Below are positions 40,935 through 50,916 of a DNA stretch of 64,000 nt, in pieces. Below the pieces are notes generated by a model. That model was not told where the DNA came from, did no database searches, and was given only the letters and a program-made list of their open reading frames with translations. The translations under genes and the position numbers were made by a program. Within the stretch, counting starts at the first letter, position 1. Every line of letters starts with the position of its first letter. Source of the stretch: Lactobacillus sp. ESL0684 (GTDB lineage Bacteria > Bacillota > Bacilli > Lactobacillales > Lactobacillaceae); the NCBI RefSeq assembly GCF_029392675.1, contig NZ_CP113941.1, forward strand, positions 1,104,001 through 1,168,000, given 5' to 3'.

Positions 40935-41017
40935 CTTTTTTTAATAACCCTGATGGGCATTTGTTGGGCAAATCAGTTTTTCAAAGCTCTCAAGCCTTGC
41001 TGTTAAGCCACCTATAT
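40935..41017. other. Probable attachment-site region at the tRNA-Gln 3' end
   Basis: The integrase gene points at the 3' end of tRNA-Gln, the typical phage arrangement. The core is expected to include TATCCCA of the tRNA. The partner site is outside the window, so the exact core cannot be given. Confidence 0.55.
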
Positions 41018-41088
41018 TGGGATATCCGGGCTCGAACCGAAACATGCAGGAACCAGAAACCTGTGCCTTACCATTTGGCTATATCCCA
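41017..41088 (-). tRNA. tRNA-Gln (CTG)
   Basis: 72 nt. The TGGGATA acceptor pairs with TATCCCA; the anticodon loop is TTCTGGT, giving CTG; the T arm is TTCGG TTCGAGC CCGGA. CCA is not encoded. There is one T-T mismatch at the base of the anticodon loop. Confidence 0.9.
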
Positions 41089-41097
41089 TTGATAAAA

Positions 41098-41169
41098 TCA
41101 CCCGTACGAGAATTGAACTCGTAACTCCACCTTGAGAGGGTGGCGTCTTAACCATTTGACCAACGGGCA
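41098..41169 (-). tRNA. tRNA-Glu (CTC)
   Basis: 72 nt. Acceptor TGCCCGT pairs with ACGGGTG by wobble at the end; the CCACC/GGTGG anticodon stem carries loop CTCTCAA, giving CTC. CCA is not encoded. It is nine bases from tRNA-Gln; both decode codons ending in G. Confidence 0.9.
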
Positions 41170-41267
41170 AAATCAACATAAATTATTATGCTTGTAAAAA
41201 GTGTTCTTGTCAAGAGAAAATTCGCTATAATAAATAATAAAAACAATTTTGCAAAGGAAAACCTATT

Positions 41268-42275
41268 ATGAGTAATTATTCAGCTACACAAACCTTAATT
41301 GAATCAATGGTTTCAGAGCGAATTGTCCCTGGAGTAAATTATGCTTTTATTGAAAATGAACAAAGCTTTACTTCTACAATTGGCTTTGCCAGTATTTATC
41401 CAACCGTAACACAACTCAGTCCTTTTGCTAAATACGATCTTGCTAGTTTAACTAAAGTACTAGCAACTGAAAATATTTTATTAAAATTATACGATCAAGG
41501 CAAAATTAACTTTTCAGAGCCGCTACATGATTTTATTCCTGAATTTAGTGATAAGCGAGTACGTCTATATCACTTATTAACTCACACCAGTGGTATCGCC
41601 GGTTGGATTCCTAATCGCGATCAACTTACTCATGATGACTTACTCGATTCAATTATTCACTTACCAGTAACTAGTGAATTTGAGCATAAAATGCGTTATT
41701 CGGATACTAACTTTATCTTACTTGGAATGGTTATTACCAAAATCTACGGTCAATCAATCCAAGATGTCGCAATGAAAGAGATATTTGCACCAATGGGTTT
41801 GAAACATACTACTTTTTCACCCATTAAAAAAGATTGTGTCCCAACTACTAGCAACGATCAAATATTGCAAGGAATTGCTCACGATCCTAAGGCACGTCAA
41901 TTAGGAAAGGACTGTGGATCTGCCGGACTTTTTGCTAATCTTCCAGACCTAATCACTATCAGTAACGGCTATCTGGGAATTGACCGCAATATTCTGCCTT
42001 TTGGACAAAATACAGTCAGCCAGTTATTTGAAAATAAAAATCCAATTGGACTAAAAGCTCGATCTTGGGGCTGGGACTTACGCTTTGATCCGCAAGACCA
42101 TTATCCACTCATTTTGCATACAGGCTACACTGGCACCTTAATGCTGCTCGATCGAGTTAAAAAAACAGGCTTGATAATCCTAACTAACCGTGTTCATCCA
42201 ACTGGTCATAATCAGATCTTTTTAACTATTCGAGAAAAAATCATCCAAAGTTTTTTAAAAGAAAACGACCAATAA
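41268..42275 (+). CDS. Serine hydrolase, beta-lactamase/class C family
   Basis: 335 aa. Catalytic motifs are SLTK (Ser60, Lys63), YSDTN and HTGYTG, the three of class C-type serine hydrolases. No signal peptide is seen, so it is probably cytoplasmic or released by another route. Typical substrates are peptidoglycan peptides or esters; this one cannot be assigned. A TATAAT lies near 41225. Confidence 0.88.
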   Translation: MSNYSATQTLIESMVSERIVPGVNYAFIENEQSFTSTIGFASIYPTVTQLSPFAKYDLASLTKVLATENILLKLYDQGKINFSEPLHDFIPEFSDKRVRLYHLLTHTSGIAGWIPNRDQLTHDDLLDSIIHLPVTSEFEHKMRYSDTNFILLGMVITKIYGQSIQDVAMKEIFAPMGLKHTTFSPIKKDCVPTTSNDQILQGIAHDPKARQLGKDCGSAGLFANLPDLITISNGYLGIDRNILPFGQNTVSQLFENKNPIGLKARSWGWDLRFDPQDHYPLILHTGYTGTLMLLDRVKKTGLIILTNRVHPTGHNQIFLTIREKIIQSFLKENDQ

Positions 42276-42304
42276 GGTTAAATCAATAAATTTTTGCAAA
42301 TAAA

Positions 42305-42345
42305 AAAGCTACTAAAACTAGTCAAAGAAACTTTAGTAGCTTTAA
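42305..42345. terminator. Terminator between the serine hydrolase and small protein genes
   Basis: AAAGCTACTAAA pairs perfectly with TTTAGTAGCTTT; A and T runs on both sides allow action in both directions. Confidence 0.82.
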
Positions 42346-42347
42346 AT

Positions 42348-42524
42348 TTAGCATTTTTTGTGACTTGGTAAAAAATGATAGACCAAATCCACAACAGCTT
42401 GTGAAAGCATCCCACCAGCCATCCAATACATTGCTGGCATCATTTTACCCGTAAAAGTAAAATAAGCGGTTATTCCGTAAATGATTACCCATAAAATTTT
42501 GAAAAATAAGTTATCACACATCAT
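42348..42524 (-). CDS. Small membrane protein, 58 aa
   Basis: Two membrane segments: FFKILWVIIYGITAYFTF and MPAMYWMAGGMLSQAVVDLV. A strong AAAAGGAG lies nine bases before the ATG at 42524. It resembles small lactobacillus membrane proteins of unknown role. The gap 42525-42809 holds only its promoter region and the pgi terminator. Confidence 0.7.
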   Translation of the reverse strand: MMCDNLFFKILWVIIYGITAYFTFTGKMMPAMYWMAGGMLSQAVVDLVYHFLPSHKKC

Positions 42525-42764
42525 CGTAAAAAACTCCTTTTGATTTGCTAGTTCAATTATACTGTTTTTTTGCCTAAATGAAAGCGATTATGATGTTCTT
42601 TAACTTCGATTTGTCAATCACCAAAATCTGCGTCTTATTTATCCTGCATGGTTGTCAAATGTTTACAAGCGTAAGCTCCAGAAAAATAAATTTAGAATTT
42701 TCTAAGTAGCAATTGCAAATTTATAAAATCAGCTTACAATGTAATTTAATTATTTTATCTCAAA

Positions 42765-42803
42765 CAAAAACAGAGCATCACTATTAAGCTCTACTCCGTT
42801 TTA
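42765..42803 (-). terminator. pgi terminator
   Basis: Minus strand AGAGC and GCTCT form the inner stem with flanking A/T pairs, then TTTTTGTTT. Confidence 0.55.
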
Positions 42804-42809
42804 ATTTAA

Positions 42810-44156
42810 TTATTCCTGCTCAAAACGTGCAGTTAAATTGTCATGTAATTCTTCATAACCAGGTTTATTCAATAAGCCAAACATATTGCGCTTGTATTCT
42901 TCAACTCCTGGCTGGTTAAATGGGTTAATGCCGTTAAGATATCCTGAAATCGCAATTGCCAGCTCAAAGAAGTAAATGAGATACCCCAAAGTATGTTCAG
43001 TTTGATCAGGAATGTTAACTGTCATTACGGGAACCCCGCCATCTGTATGCGCCAAAACCACACCTTCATATGCACGATCGTTAACGTAATTTAAACTCTT
43101 CCCTGACAAGAAATTCAACTGATCCAAATTATTTTCATCATCTGGAATTTCAACATCATTAGATGGATTTTCTACTCTAATCACTGTCTCAAATAAGTTA
43201 CGCAGGCCTTCTTGAATATATTGCCCTAATGAATGCAAATCTGTAGTAAAGTTGGCACTTGCTGGCCAAATACCTTTATTATCCTTACCTTCAGACTCAC
43301 CCATTAACTGTTTGCACCATTCAGCAAACATTCTCAAAGTTGGTTCATAATTTTCAACAATTTCAGTCGTGTAACCTTTACGATAAAGAATATTACGCAA
43401 AGCTGCATATTGATATGGCGTTGATTTACTTAAATCAGTATCACTATAATCACTACGTGCATCAGCAGCACCCTGCATTAATTGATCAATATCTGCACCA
43501 GAAGCTGCAATTGGCAATAAACCAACAGCAGACAACACACTATAACGCCCACCAATATCATCAGGTACAACAAATTCAGCATAGCCTTCTGCATCAGCTT
43601 CAGTCTTAAGTGCACCTTTAGCACGGTCAGTTGTTGCATAAATTCGCTTTTTGGCAGCTTCCTTGCCATACTTTTTAATTAGCTTTTCTTTAAAAATTCT
43701 AAAAGCAACTGCAGGTTCAGTAGTAGTTCCTGATTTAGAAATAATATTAATACTGAAGTCTTTATCGCCTAGCCATGCCATTAAATCGTGCAGATATGAA
43801 CCTGAAAGTGAATTACCACAAAAAACGATTGTCGGATAATTTTCTTTAGACTTACCATAAAAAGCACTATTTAAAAATTCAATTGCAGCTTGGGCGCCAA
43901 GATATGAGCCACCGATGCCAATACAAATTAATACTTCTGAATCACTTTGAATCTGTTTAGCAGCTTGCTTGATTCTCGCAAATTCCTCTCGGTCATAATT
44001 AACTGGCAAGTCAACCCAACCTAAAAAATCGCTACCGGCTCCAGTTCCAGTTCTTAACTCTTTATCTGCTGCATCAACTAATGCTTGCATCTCACCAAGC
44101 TCATTTTCATGAATAAATGGTGTTAGTTTAGTATTGTCAAAATTAATTAAACTCAT
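42810..44156 (-). CDS. pgi: Glucose-6-phosphate isomerase
   Basis: 448 aa, full length for lactobacilli. The family signatures are [20 protein letters not shown] and the C-terminal [20 protein letters not shown]. It interconverts glucose 6-phosphate and fructose 6-phosphate in glycolysis, in the cytoplasm. Single gene with its own terminator. Confidence 0.98.
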   Translation of the reverse strand: MSLINFDNTKLTPFIHENELGEMQALVDAADKELRTGTGAGSDFLGWVDLPVNYDREEFARIKQAAKQIQSDSEVLICIGIGGSYLGAQAAIEFLNSAFYGKSKENYPTIVFCGNSLSGSYLHDLMAWLGDKDFSINIISKSGTTTEPAVAFRIFKEKLIKKYGKEAAKKRIYATTDRAKGALKTEADAEGYAEFVVPDDIGGRYSVLSAVGLLPIAASGADIDQLMQGAADARSDYSDTDLSKSTPYQYAALRNILYRKGYTTEIVENYEPTLRMFAEWCKQLMGESEGKDNKGIWPASANFTTDLHSLGQYIQEGLRNLFETVIRVENPSNDVEIPDDENNLDQLNFLSGKSLNYVNDRAYEGVVLAHTDGGVPVMTVNIPDQTEHTLGYLIYFFELAIAISGYLNGINPFNQPGVEEYKRNMFGLLNKPGYEELHDNLTARFEQE

Positions 44157-44258
44157 AAATTTGCTTCCTTACTGTATATAATATTTACTTCACAAGAACA
44201 TTTTAGCAATCTTATTTTGTAAATTCCAGTGCTTTTTCCTAGTTTTAAAAAGTTTGCC

Positions 44259-44870
44259 TTAATTAGACCGAAAGCGATTAACTAACCAATAAAATAGATA
44301 ACCAATTATTGCCCCACAACTATTAAAAAAAACATCATCAATATCACTAACACCAGTCTGTAATAAAAACTGCATCCCTTCGATAAAAACTGATAAAATA
44401 ATTCCAGCTAGTATAACTCGCCAAAAAGATTGCTTCTTTGAAAAAACAAACGGCGCCAAAAAACCAAATGGAATAAAGCATAAGATATTACCTAATGAAT
44501 TGTAAAAAAAATCCAATTGACTACTGGCATAAAACAATTTCCATGTTTCCTTTAAAAAGGTTAAATTAATCTCATTCAACGGACGACTAAAATCAAACGA
44601 TAATTGCCAAGGAAAATAAGTGTTGCGGAAAGTAGTTACCATTAGTAATAAAATTAGATAAAAACTAAATAGCCAGACCCCAGCTTCTGATTTGATTGTC
44701 CGGCGTCTTCTTACTGCCAATAGCCAAACCAATCGCAATAAAGCAAACAATAAAAAGTAAAATAGAGTCTTATCAATCGCTAGCATCGTCAATTTGACTA
44801 AGGCAAAATGGTTAAGTTTAGTAGCAAAATTTTGAGCAAGTAAATTATAAAGTGGTCCTAAAAAAATCAT
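44259..44870 (-). CDS. VanZ-family membrane protein
   Basis: 203 aa with five or so membrane segments (LFYFLLFALLRLVWLLA, WLFSFYLILLLMVTTF, NILCFIPFGFLAPFVF). The VanZ end SVFIEGMQFLLQTGVSDIDD and VFFNSCGAIIGYLFYWLV is clear. VanZ proteins are linked with glycopeptide or phosphate-lipid effects; the role here is unknown. Confidence 0.9.
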   Translation of the reverse strand: MIFLGPLYNLLAQNFATKLNHFALVKLTMLAIDKTLFYFLLFALLRLVWLLAVRRRRTIKSEAGVWLFSFYLILLLMVTTFRNTYFPWQLSFDFSRPLNEINLTFLKETWKLFYASSQLDFFYNSLGNILCFIPFGFLAPFVFSKKQSFWRVILAGIILSVFIEGMQFLLQTGVSDIDDVFFNSCGAIIGYLFYWLVNRFRSN

Positions 44871-45013
44871 ATCTCAATCAATTCCTAAAATAGAGTACAG
44901 CTCATTATACAAAACTTTGGTATGATAAATCTTAAAAAAAGACTAACAATATCGAAAAAAATGACTAAAGCTAACTAAACTATTAAAATTAAAACTATTA
45001 AGGAGAGTTCATT

Positions 45014-47197
45014 TTGCAAAAAAAGCGATTAATCAATTTTATTCAAACCAGAACTGGATTTTTCATCTTACTAGTTAGTTTATTTACTCTGAAATATATC
45101 TTTGCCGCTTATCATGACTTCAATTTAGGAATCAACGATCCTTACCAGCACTTCATTATGTGGCTTAGCCCAATTGGAACAGCCACTCTTTTGTTCAGTA
45201 TCGGGTTTTACTTTCCTAAGCCCCTAGTATCATACGGCGTTATGCTGCTAATGGATTTTGCTAACACCGGTCTGCTCTTTGCTAATGTTCTATATTATCG
45301 ACAGTTCTCCGATTTTATTACTGTTAAAACTATCGCTAATGCTGGCAAAGTAGCACCAGGCCTAGGTAAAAGTGCCGTTGCCTTATTGCAACCAAGTGAC
45401 CTTTTACTTTGGCTCGATCTAATTATCATTTTGATCTTGTTGTGCAGTCATAAGCTCCAAGTAGATCAACATTCTTATGGGTTACTAACACCTTTTGCTG
45501 CAAGCACTGTTGGTGTCCTAATACTAGTTACTAATATTTTCTTAGCAGAAACCTCCAGACCGCGCCTATTGGGGACTACTTTTGATCGTTCTTATGTCGT
45601 AAAATACTTGGGAATCGATACCTATACTGTTTATGATGCTGTGAAAAATGAGCAAACTGAACAAACAAATCGCAATGCAAATGCGGCTGACTTGAATAAA
45701 GTTCTAACGTTTACCAAGCAAAGCAAACTGCCAATTAATTCACAGTATTTTGGTAAGGAAAAGGGCAAAAACGTAATTGTTATCCACCTCGAGAGTTTTC
45801 AGCAATTTCTGATTAACTTAAAGATTAATGGCAAGCCTGTGACACCATTTCTTAACTCACTTTACAATAATCAGCATACAATTAGTTTTGCCAATTTCTA
45901 TCATCAGGTTGGTGTCGGACGGACAAGTGATGCCGAAAATATGCTTGAAACTGGTACTTATGGTATTTCTGACGGCTCACTTTTCACTTCTCTTGGCAGT
46001 AGCAATGTTTTTCAAGCAGCTCCACAAATTTTACACGAAAATGGTAACTATACTTCTGCAGTTTTTCACGGTAATGCTAGTACTTTTTGGAATCGCGATG
46101 ATGTCTACAAAAACATGGGCTATAATTATTTCTTTGATCAAAAATACTTCAGTAACGCCAAAAGCGATACTCTAGGTTATGGCATTAAGGATAAGCTGAT
46201 GTTTGATGAAAGTATCAAATACCTTGAACGCATGCAACAACCCTTTTATAGTAAATTCATTACACTCACCAACCATACCCCATTTGATATGGACAAAGAG
46301 GACCTTGATCCAGCTTTTCAGACTACCGATACCAGTGATAAATCAATCAATAATTACTTTGAAACAGCTCATTATCTTGATCAAGCAGTCAAAGAGTTCT
46401 TCGATTACCTTACTAAATCTGGATTAATTAAAAACACTATGGTAATTATCTATGGCGATCATTACGGACTAAGTAATTCAGAAAATCAGACGCTAGCCCC
46501 CATTATTGGAGAAAGTGCTGATACCTGGAATAGTTATAATGATGTCCAAATGCAGCGCGTCCCCTTCATGATCCATGCACCTAACCTAAAAGGTCAAATA
46601 AAAAAAGAAGTAGCTGGAGAAATCGATGTCTTACCAACGCTTCTTCATTTATTAGGGATTTCTAACCAAAATTACATCCAATTCGGCAGTGACTTATTTT
46701 CTAAACAATACCAACCTTGGCTTGTCTTCAGAAATGGAACTGTGGTCAGTCAAAAATATGTCATCATTGGCGGAAAAGGTAAAAAAGGTGATGTCTATGA
46801 TCGTAAAACCGGCAAACAAATTATTAATTTTACCAAACAAGAAAAAATTGAAATTAATGCTTTAGCTAAAAAGGCTAAAAAGTCACTCAAATACTCTGAT
46901 TTGTTAAATAATCATAACTTGTTGCGTTTCTATACTCCAGTTGGTTTTAAACCAGTAAATCCTGAACAATTTGATTATCTGACAAACTATCAGCAGATGG
47001 AAGATATCATTACTAAATTAAAGACGAATTCAACTGCCTTAATTAGTCGTCATCACGGCACCACTACTAAACTGTACAAAACTGATGCTCCCCAACTCAA
47101 AAATCGTTCAGATGATATTACCAAAATTCCAGCAGATGTGAAAAATAATCAGTTAAGTCAGCAAAAAAAGGCTAAAAATAAAGATAGTAAAAAATAA
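45014..47197 (+). CDS. LtaS-family lipoteichoic acid synthase-like enzyme
   Basis: 727 aa from a TTG at 45014 after AAGGAGAG. Five membrane segments (about 12-180) precede the outer sulfatase-type domain. Metal and catalytic residues: Glu260 in VIVIHLESFQ, Thr304 in GVGRTSDAE, and IYGDHYG. It builds or primes polyglycerolphosphate on the cell surface. The C-terminal 100 residues are Lys-rich. Other lactobacilli have several paralogues, so I avoid ltaS as a symbol. Confidence 0.9.
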   Translation: MQKKRLINFIQTRTGFFILLVSLFTLKYIFAAYHDFNLGINDPYQHFIMWLSPIGTATLLFSIGFYFPKPLVSYGVMLLMDFANTGLLFANVLYYRQFSDFITVKTIANAGKVAPGLGKSAVALLQPSDLLLWLDLIIILILLCSHKLQVDQHSYGLLTPFAASTVGVLILVTNIFLAETSRPRLLGTTFDRSYVVKYLGIDTYTVYDAVKNEQTEQTNRNANAADLNKVLTFTKQSKLPINSQYFGKEKGKNVIVIHLESFQQFLINLKINGKPVTPFLNSLYNNQHTISFANFYHQVGVGRTSDAENMLETGTYGISDGSLFTSLGSSNVFQAAPQILHENGNYTSAVFHGNASTFWNRDDVYKNMGYNYFFDQKYFSNAKSDTLGYGIKDKLMFDESIKYLERMQQPFYSKFITLTNHTPFDMDKEDLDPAFQTTDTSDKSINNYFETAHYLDQAVKEFFDYLTKSGLIKNTMVIIYGDHYGLSNSENQTLAPIIGESADTWNSYNDVQMQRVPFMIHAPNLKGQIKKEVAGEIDVLPTLLHLLGISNQNYIQFGSDLFSKQYQPWLVFRNGTVVSQKYVIIGGKGKKGDVYDRKTGKQIINFTKQEKIEINALAKKAKKSLKYSDLLNNHNLLRFYTPVGFKPVNPEQFDYLTNYQQMEDIITKLKTNSTALISRHHGTTTKLYKTDAPQLKNRSDDITKIPADVKNNQLSQQKKAKNKDSKK

Positions 47198-47256
47198 TAA
47201 AAAGATTATAATTAATAGTAAAAATTATAGTATTAGGATATTGAAGGAGAACTATA

Positions 47257-48117
47257 ATGCTTAAAGCTATTATAATAATTTTATTAATTTGTGTGTTGCT
47301 ATCTGGCTTTCGAGTTGTTCCACAAAACAATGAGGGACTGATTGAAACGCTTGGCAAGTATTCTAGAACCGTTAAGGCTGGCTTTGTTTTCATCATTCCA
47401 TTAGTCCAACATATTCGCCGTGTATCTTTGGCAATGTTTCCAGCAGAAATATCCAAATATTCAATTATCACTAAAGACAATGCAGAAATCACAACTAGTC
47501 TAACTTTAAATTACCTAGTTACTGATTCATATAAATACTTTTACAATAACACTGATTCTGTTAAATCGATGGTTGAATTAATTAGAGGTCACTTGCGTGA
47601 TATTATTGGGCGGATGGATCTTAATGATGCCTTGGGCTCAACTAGCGAGATCAACGCCCAGTTGTCAGATGCAATTGGTGATTTGACTGACATTTATGGG
47701 ATTCGTGTTGTTAGGGTCAATATTGATGAGCTCTTGCCAAGTACTGAAATTCAAAAGGCAATGGACAAACAACTAACTGCTGATCGTGAAAAGATTGCTG
47801 CGATTGAAAAAGCTGAAGGTGAAGCAAAAAACATTGAACTGACTACTAAAGCTAAAAATGAGGCGCTAGTTGCCACAGCTAAAGCTAATGCCGAAGCGGT
47901 CAAAACTAGAGCAGACGCAGAAGCTTACCGAATTGCTAAACTGCAAGCAAGTTTAGCCGATGCAAGCGATGGTTATTTTAAGAATCAAAGTTTAGATAGT
48001 TTCAATAACTTGGCCACAGGGCCAAATAATTTAATTGTTGTTGATAAAGACGATATTACCAATCTAGGCAAGATCCCAGCTACCGCAAAGGTATGGCAAC
48101 AAACAGAAGATAAATAG
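47257..48117 (+). CDS. SPFH/stomatin-like protein
   Basis: 286 aa. One N-terminal membrane helix (AIIIILLICVLLSGF), then the SPFH domain (VVPQNNEGLIETLGKYSRTV, DIYGIRVVRVNIDELLP) and an Ala/Glu/Lys coiled coil (residues about 175-235). It forms ring-like scaffolds in membranes and is thought to recruit proteases or signalling proteins. Its terminator is shared with the convergent kinase gene. Confidence 0.92.
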   Translation: MLKAIIIILLICVLLSGFRVVPQNNEGLIETLGKYSRTVKAGFVFIIPLVQHIRRVSLAMFPAEISKYSIITKDNAEITTSLTLNYLVTDSYKYFYNNTDSVKSMVELIRGHLRDIIGRMDLNDALGSTSEINAQLSDAIGDLTDIYGIRVVRVNIDELLPSTEIQKAMDKQLTADREKIAAIEKAEGEAKNIELTTKAKNEALVATAKANAEAVKTRADAEAYRIAKLQASLADASDGYFKNQSLDSFNNLATGPNNLIVVDKDDITNLGKIPATAKVWQQTEDK

Positions 48118-48125
48118 AATTTAAA

Positions 48126-48156
48126 GAAGCACCACCAAACTAACTGGTAGTGCTTC
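48126..48156. terminator. Bidirectional terminator
   Basis: GAAGCACCACCA pairs with TGGTAGTGCTTC around a 7-base loop; A run left, T run right. It serves the SPFH gene and the sensor kinase gene. Confidence 0.85.
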
Positions 48157-48157
48157 T

Positions 48158-49609
48158 TTATTTACTAATAACTTCTTCATAACCCTGATCATAAATCGTT
48201 ATCACAAACGTTGACCCTTGATTTGGTACCGAATTAACTCTAATTTTACCGCCATGCTGTTTAACCAATGAAGCAACGATTGCTAGACCTAACCCTGACT
48301 CTCCCTTACCAAGTCTTGCTCTAGAAGGATCAGCCTTAAAGAAACGCTCAAAAATATATTGCATCTGCTCTTGACTCATACCAATTCCATTATCCGTAAC
48401 GACGATTTCACTCCCATGTTCAATCCTGCGACCAGTAATCGTAATCTGACCATTAGTAGTAAATTGGATAGCATTTTGGACTAAATTAACAACAATTTGG
48501 GTAAAGCGATCACGATCAGCATAAATCAGCAATTTTTGCGGTGATATTACCTGCAACTGATCGTTTGCTTTAACTGCATTTTGTTTGAGTTGAATCTTAA
48601 CGTCCTCTAGCACCTTAGTTGCATTAAACTGAGTCTTAGTAAGATTAACCTTGTTATTACGAATCTTCTCGTAATCAAGATTTTCATTAACTAGTCGAAT
48701 CAAACGTTTAGTTTCCCTACTCATCAATGCAATCGATTTTGGCTTCGATTCTTCAGGAATCGCATCATACTGTAAGCCTTCCAAAATACCATTAATCGTT
48801 GTAAGTGGAGTCCTCATTTCATGGGCAGCATCAGCCATAAACTGATCTCGGCGCTTTTCTTGTTGTCTAACTTCTTCGTTAGATTTTTTTAGCGTACGCA
48901 CCATTTGGTTAAAACTAGCAGCTAATTGGTCTATTTCATCATTTCCCTGATATTTAATCTGAACATCAAAGTCGCCAGCTTGCACCTTTTTAGTTGCCCG
49001 TGATAATCGTTTAATTTTGCTAGTTGAATAATATGACAAAACTAGACTCAAAATTAATCCAACAATCAAGGCAATAATTAGTGCATTAAATAAATTATGC
49101 TTAGCAGTGACAATTGAGCGCTCCACATTCTTGACTCGTGAACCTAGCCAAATCGACCCAATCAGCTTATTTTTATTTGTCCATGGAACTAATACACCGG
49201 TATATGCATCCTTAGTATGTCCAAAATAGGCCTTCGAATCATTATTATTTTTTACCCGAATTTCACGTCCCTGGTTCAAAATAGAAAAAACTGACTGGGG
49301 TAAACGGAATTTTTGTTCATTTTTAGGATAAATTTGCTTACCAGCTGCATCAAAAATTCTCAAATGCAAGTCATCACTACGTAAAACAAATTGTAATTGA
49401 TTTAGGAATTCTGAATTAAGCGTGACCGTTCCATTTTTTTGATTAGCAACAGCCAAATCACTTAAAGAAGCAGCATAATCATCCATGCGCTGGTAGTTTT
49501 GGGTATAAGCTTGATCTGTAACATACGTGATTTCCGCATAACCAATAATCGCAACCGTAGTAAAAATTATTAGTAAAAAGCTAAGCAGATGTTGATAAAT
49601 TAACTTCAT
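48158..49609 (-). CDS. Sensor histidine kinase
   Basis: 483 aa. Membrane segments at about 8-29 and 176-196 enclose an outer sensor of 145 residues. A HAMP domain (197-248) precedes the phosphorylated His263 in HEMRTPLT. The ATPase part contains NLVQNAIQFT, DNGIGM and GESGLGLAI. It overlaps the response regulator gene by four bases. The signal is not known; the layout is like the VicK/PhoR or WalK kinases without PAS. Confidence 0.95.
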   Translation of the reverse strand: MKLIYQHLLSFLLIIFTTVAIIGYAEITYVTDQAYTQNYQRMDDYAASLSDLAVANQKNGTVTLNSEFLNQLQFVLRSDDLHLRIFDAAGKQIYPKNEQKFRLPQSVFSILNQGREIRVKNNNDSKAYFGHTKDAYTGVLVPWTNKNKLIGSIWLGSRVKNVERSIVTAKHNLFNALIIALIVGLILSLVLSYYSTSKIKRLSRATKKVQAGDFDVQIKYQGNDEIDQLAASFNQMVRTLKKSNEEVRQQEKRRDQFMADAAHEMRTPLTTINGILEGLQYDAIPEESKPKSIALMSRETKRLIRLVNENLDYEKIRNNKVNLTKTQFNATKVLEDVKIQLKQNAVKANDQLQVISPQKLLIYADRDRFTQIVVNLVQNAIQFTTNGQITITGRRIEHGSEIVVTDNGIGMSQEQMQYIFERFFKADPSRARLGKGESGLGLAIVASLVKQHGGKIRVNSVPNQGSTFVITIYDQGYEEVISK

Positions 49610-50337
49610 TTGTCTGCCTGTGAATCATCAAACTTATAGCCAACACCCCAAACTGTTTGAATTACGTTAGCACCAACCTTTTCTAATTTTTGCCGTAATT
49701 TTTTAATATGTGCATCAACAGTTCTTTCTTCACCAAAATAATCGTAGCCCCAAACGGACTCTAATAATTGTTCACGCGAAAAGACTTGCTTTGGCTTTTG
49801 AGCCATCGTATACAACAAGTCAAATTCTTTCGGTGTAATATTATCTACTAATTGACCATCAAACAGTACTTCGCGCCTAGTTTTGGAAATTTGTACATGA
49901 TTGGTAGTAAGATCAAAAGATTCAGGTTTGTCACTTGCCTGTACCAGCTTTTGATTATCCTCAATCATAATTCGGCGTAATAGTGCCTTAATTCGAGCAA
50001 TCAGTGCCAATGGACTAAAAGGTTTAGAAACATAGTCATCCGCTCCTACACCCAATCCTAAAATTTGATCAGCCTCACTATCACGGGCTGTTAACATGAT
50101 AATAGGAACAGTTGGTGAAATCACGCGAACTTCCTTAGCAACTTGAATCCCATCCTTTTTAGGCAAATTCAGATCTAAAGTAATTAAGTCATATTGGTCT
50201 GGGTGTTTGGTGAACTTAGCAATTGCCTCCTCGCCATCAACAGCTACTTCTTGGCTCCAACCCTCTTTTTTAAAGAACATACCCATCATTTCAGCAACTG
50301 AGGCATCATCTTCAACCATTAAAATTTTAAGCTTCAT
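49606..50337 (-). CDS. OmpR-type response regulator
   Basis: 243 aa. The receiver has Asp10/11, phospho-site Asp55 in LITLDLNLPK and Lys105 in DDYVSKPFSP; the winged helix is at 140-235 (DLLYTMAQKPKQVFSREQLL). It pairs with the overlapping kinase downstream. Targets are unknown. Confidence 0.96.
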   Translation of the reverse strand: MKLKILMVEDDASVAEMMGMFFKKEGWSQEVAVDGEEAIAKFTKHPDQYDLITLDLNLPKKDGIQVAKEVRVISPTVPIIMLTARDSEADQILGLGVGADDYVSKPFSPLALIARIKALLRRIMIEDNQKLVQASDKPESFDLTTNHVQISKTRREVLFDGQLVDNITPKEFDLLYTMAQKPKQVFSREQLLESVWGYDYFGEERTVDAHIKKLRQKLEKVGANVIQTVWGVGYKFDDSQADK

Positions 50338-50729
50338 TTTCGATCCTTAAGTCCTTTAGTTTTTTCGTGTTTTACTTGATCGGGTTCCACATAATCTGGT
50401 GGTAATTCATGACGTTTTTGCAAAAATGCTTTTAAACTTTTTTCCGTTGCCACAATTGGAAATAAAATAAAAAAGTAAAACGTCAATAACCACAGCAAAA
50501 AATACCGATCCCATTGCAAAAGATGGATCACTACTCCAATTCCAAGTTGAAGTAGTCCAAAAATAATGCAAAATTGACTTGCTCGTTTTTGGGCAAACTG
50601 AAAACTAGCTTGATTAACTTGAGCCAAGTATGAAGAGTAACCATAAAGTGGATTAGCCTGCTTAGCTGGTGCAATTAACCACAAAAGTCCCACACCTAAA
50701 ATTAGCAAACCACAAGCAATGTATATCAT
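50334..50729 (-). CDS. SdpI-like membrane protein
   Basis: 131 aa with three membrane segments (YIACGLLILGVGLLWLIAP, QFCIIFGLLQLGIGVVIHLL, FLLWLLTFYFFILFPIVATE). NPLYGYSSYLAQVNQASFQF matches the SdpI-family signature. SdpI gives immunity to a peptide toxin and signals to a regulator in Bacillus; here it overlaps the response regulator gene, so it may feed this two-component system. That link is inference. Confidence 0.65.
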   Translation of the reverse strand: MIYIACGLLILGVGLLWLIAPAKQANPLYGYSSYLAQVNQASFQFAQKRASQFCIIFGLLQLGIGVVIHLLQWDRYFLLWLLTFYFFILFPIVATEKSLKAFLQKRHELPPDYVEPDQVKHEKTKGLKDRK

Positions 50730-50850
50730 CCTTTCCCCTTTCTATTTCTTCGCTTAACAAAAATAGTTATTACTTTCTTAATTTTAAACTTTTCACAAGC
50801 AAAATAAAAATTGTATTGATAATTTAACAAATTAATTAGTAAAAAGTAAA

Positions 50851-50885
50851 GGACTAACCTCCAAAAATCAATTGGAAGTTAGTCC
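50851..50885. terminator. Terminator after glpO
   Basis: GGACTAACCTCC pairs with GGAAGTTAGTCC, flanked by A/T runs. It lies in the gap 50730-50916 and works in either direction. Confidence 0.78.
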
Positions 50886-50916
50886 CTTAAAAATTAATAG
50901 TGTTAAGCATGCTACT

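Larger units (their letters stand above)
1..41017 (-). mobile_element. Prophage, contractile-tail (PBSX/xkd-like), left end outside window
   Basis: A continuous phage gene set runs from baseplate genes at the left edge to a tyrosine integrase at 39840-40934, next to a tRNA-Gln 3' end at 41017. Late and early genes are on the minus strand; the lysogeny genes (35152-40934) are on the plus strand. Sheath and tube genes mean a contractile tail, and the order XkdG/H/I/J-K-M-N-O-P-Q-R-S is that of B. subtilis PBSX and skin. The lysis genes and the far attachment site must lie left of position 1. The right boundary is inferred from the tRNA and has not been proven. Confidence 0.93.
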
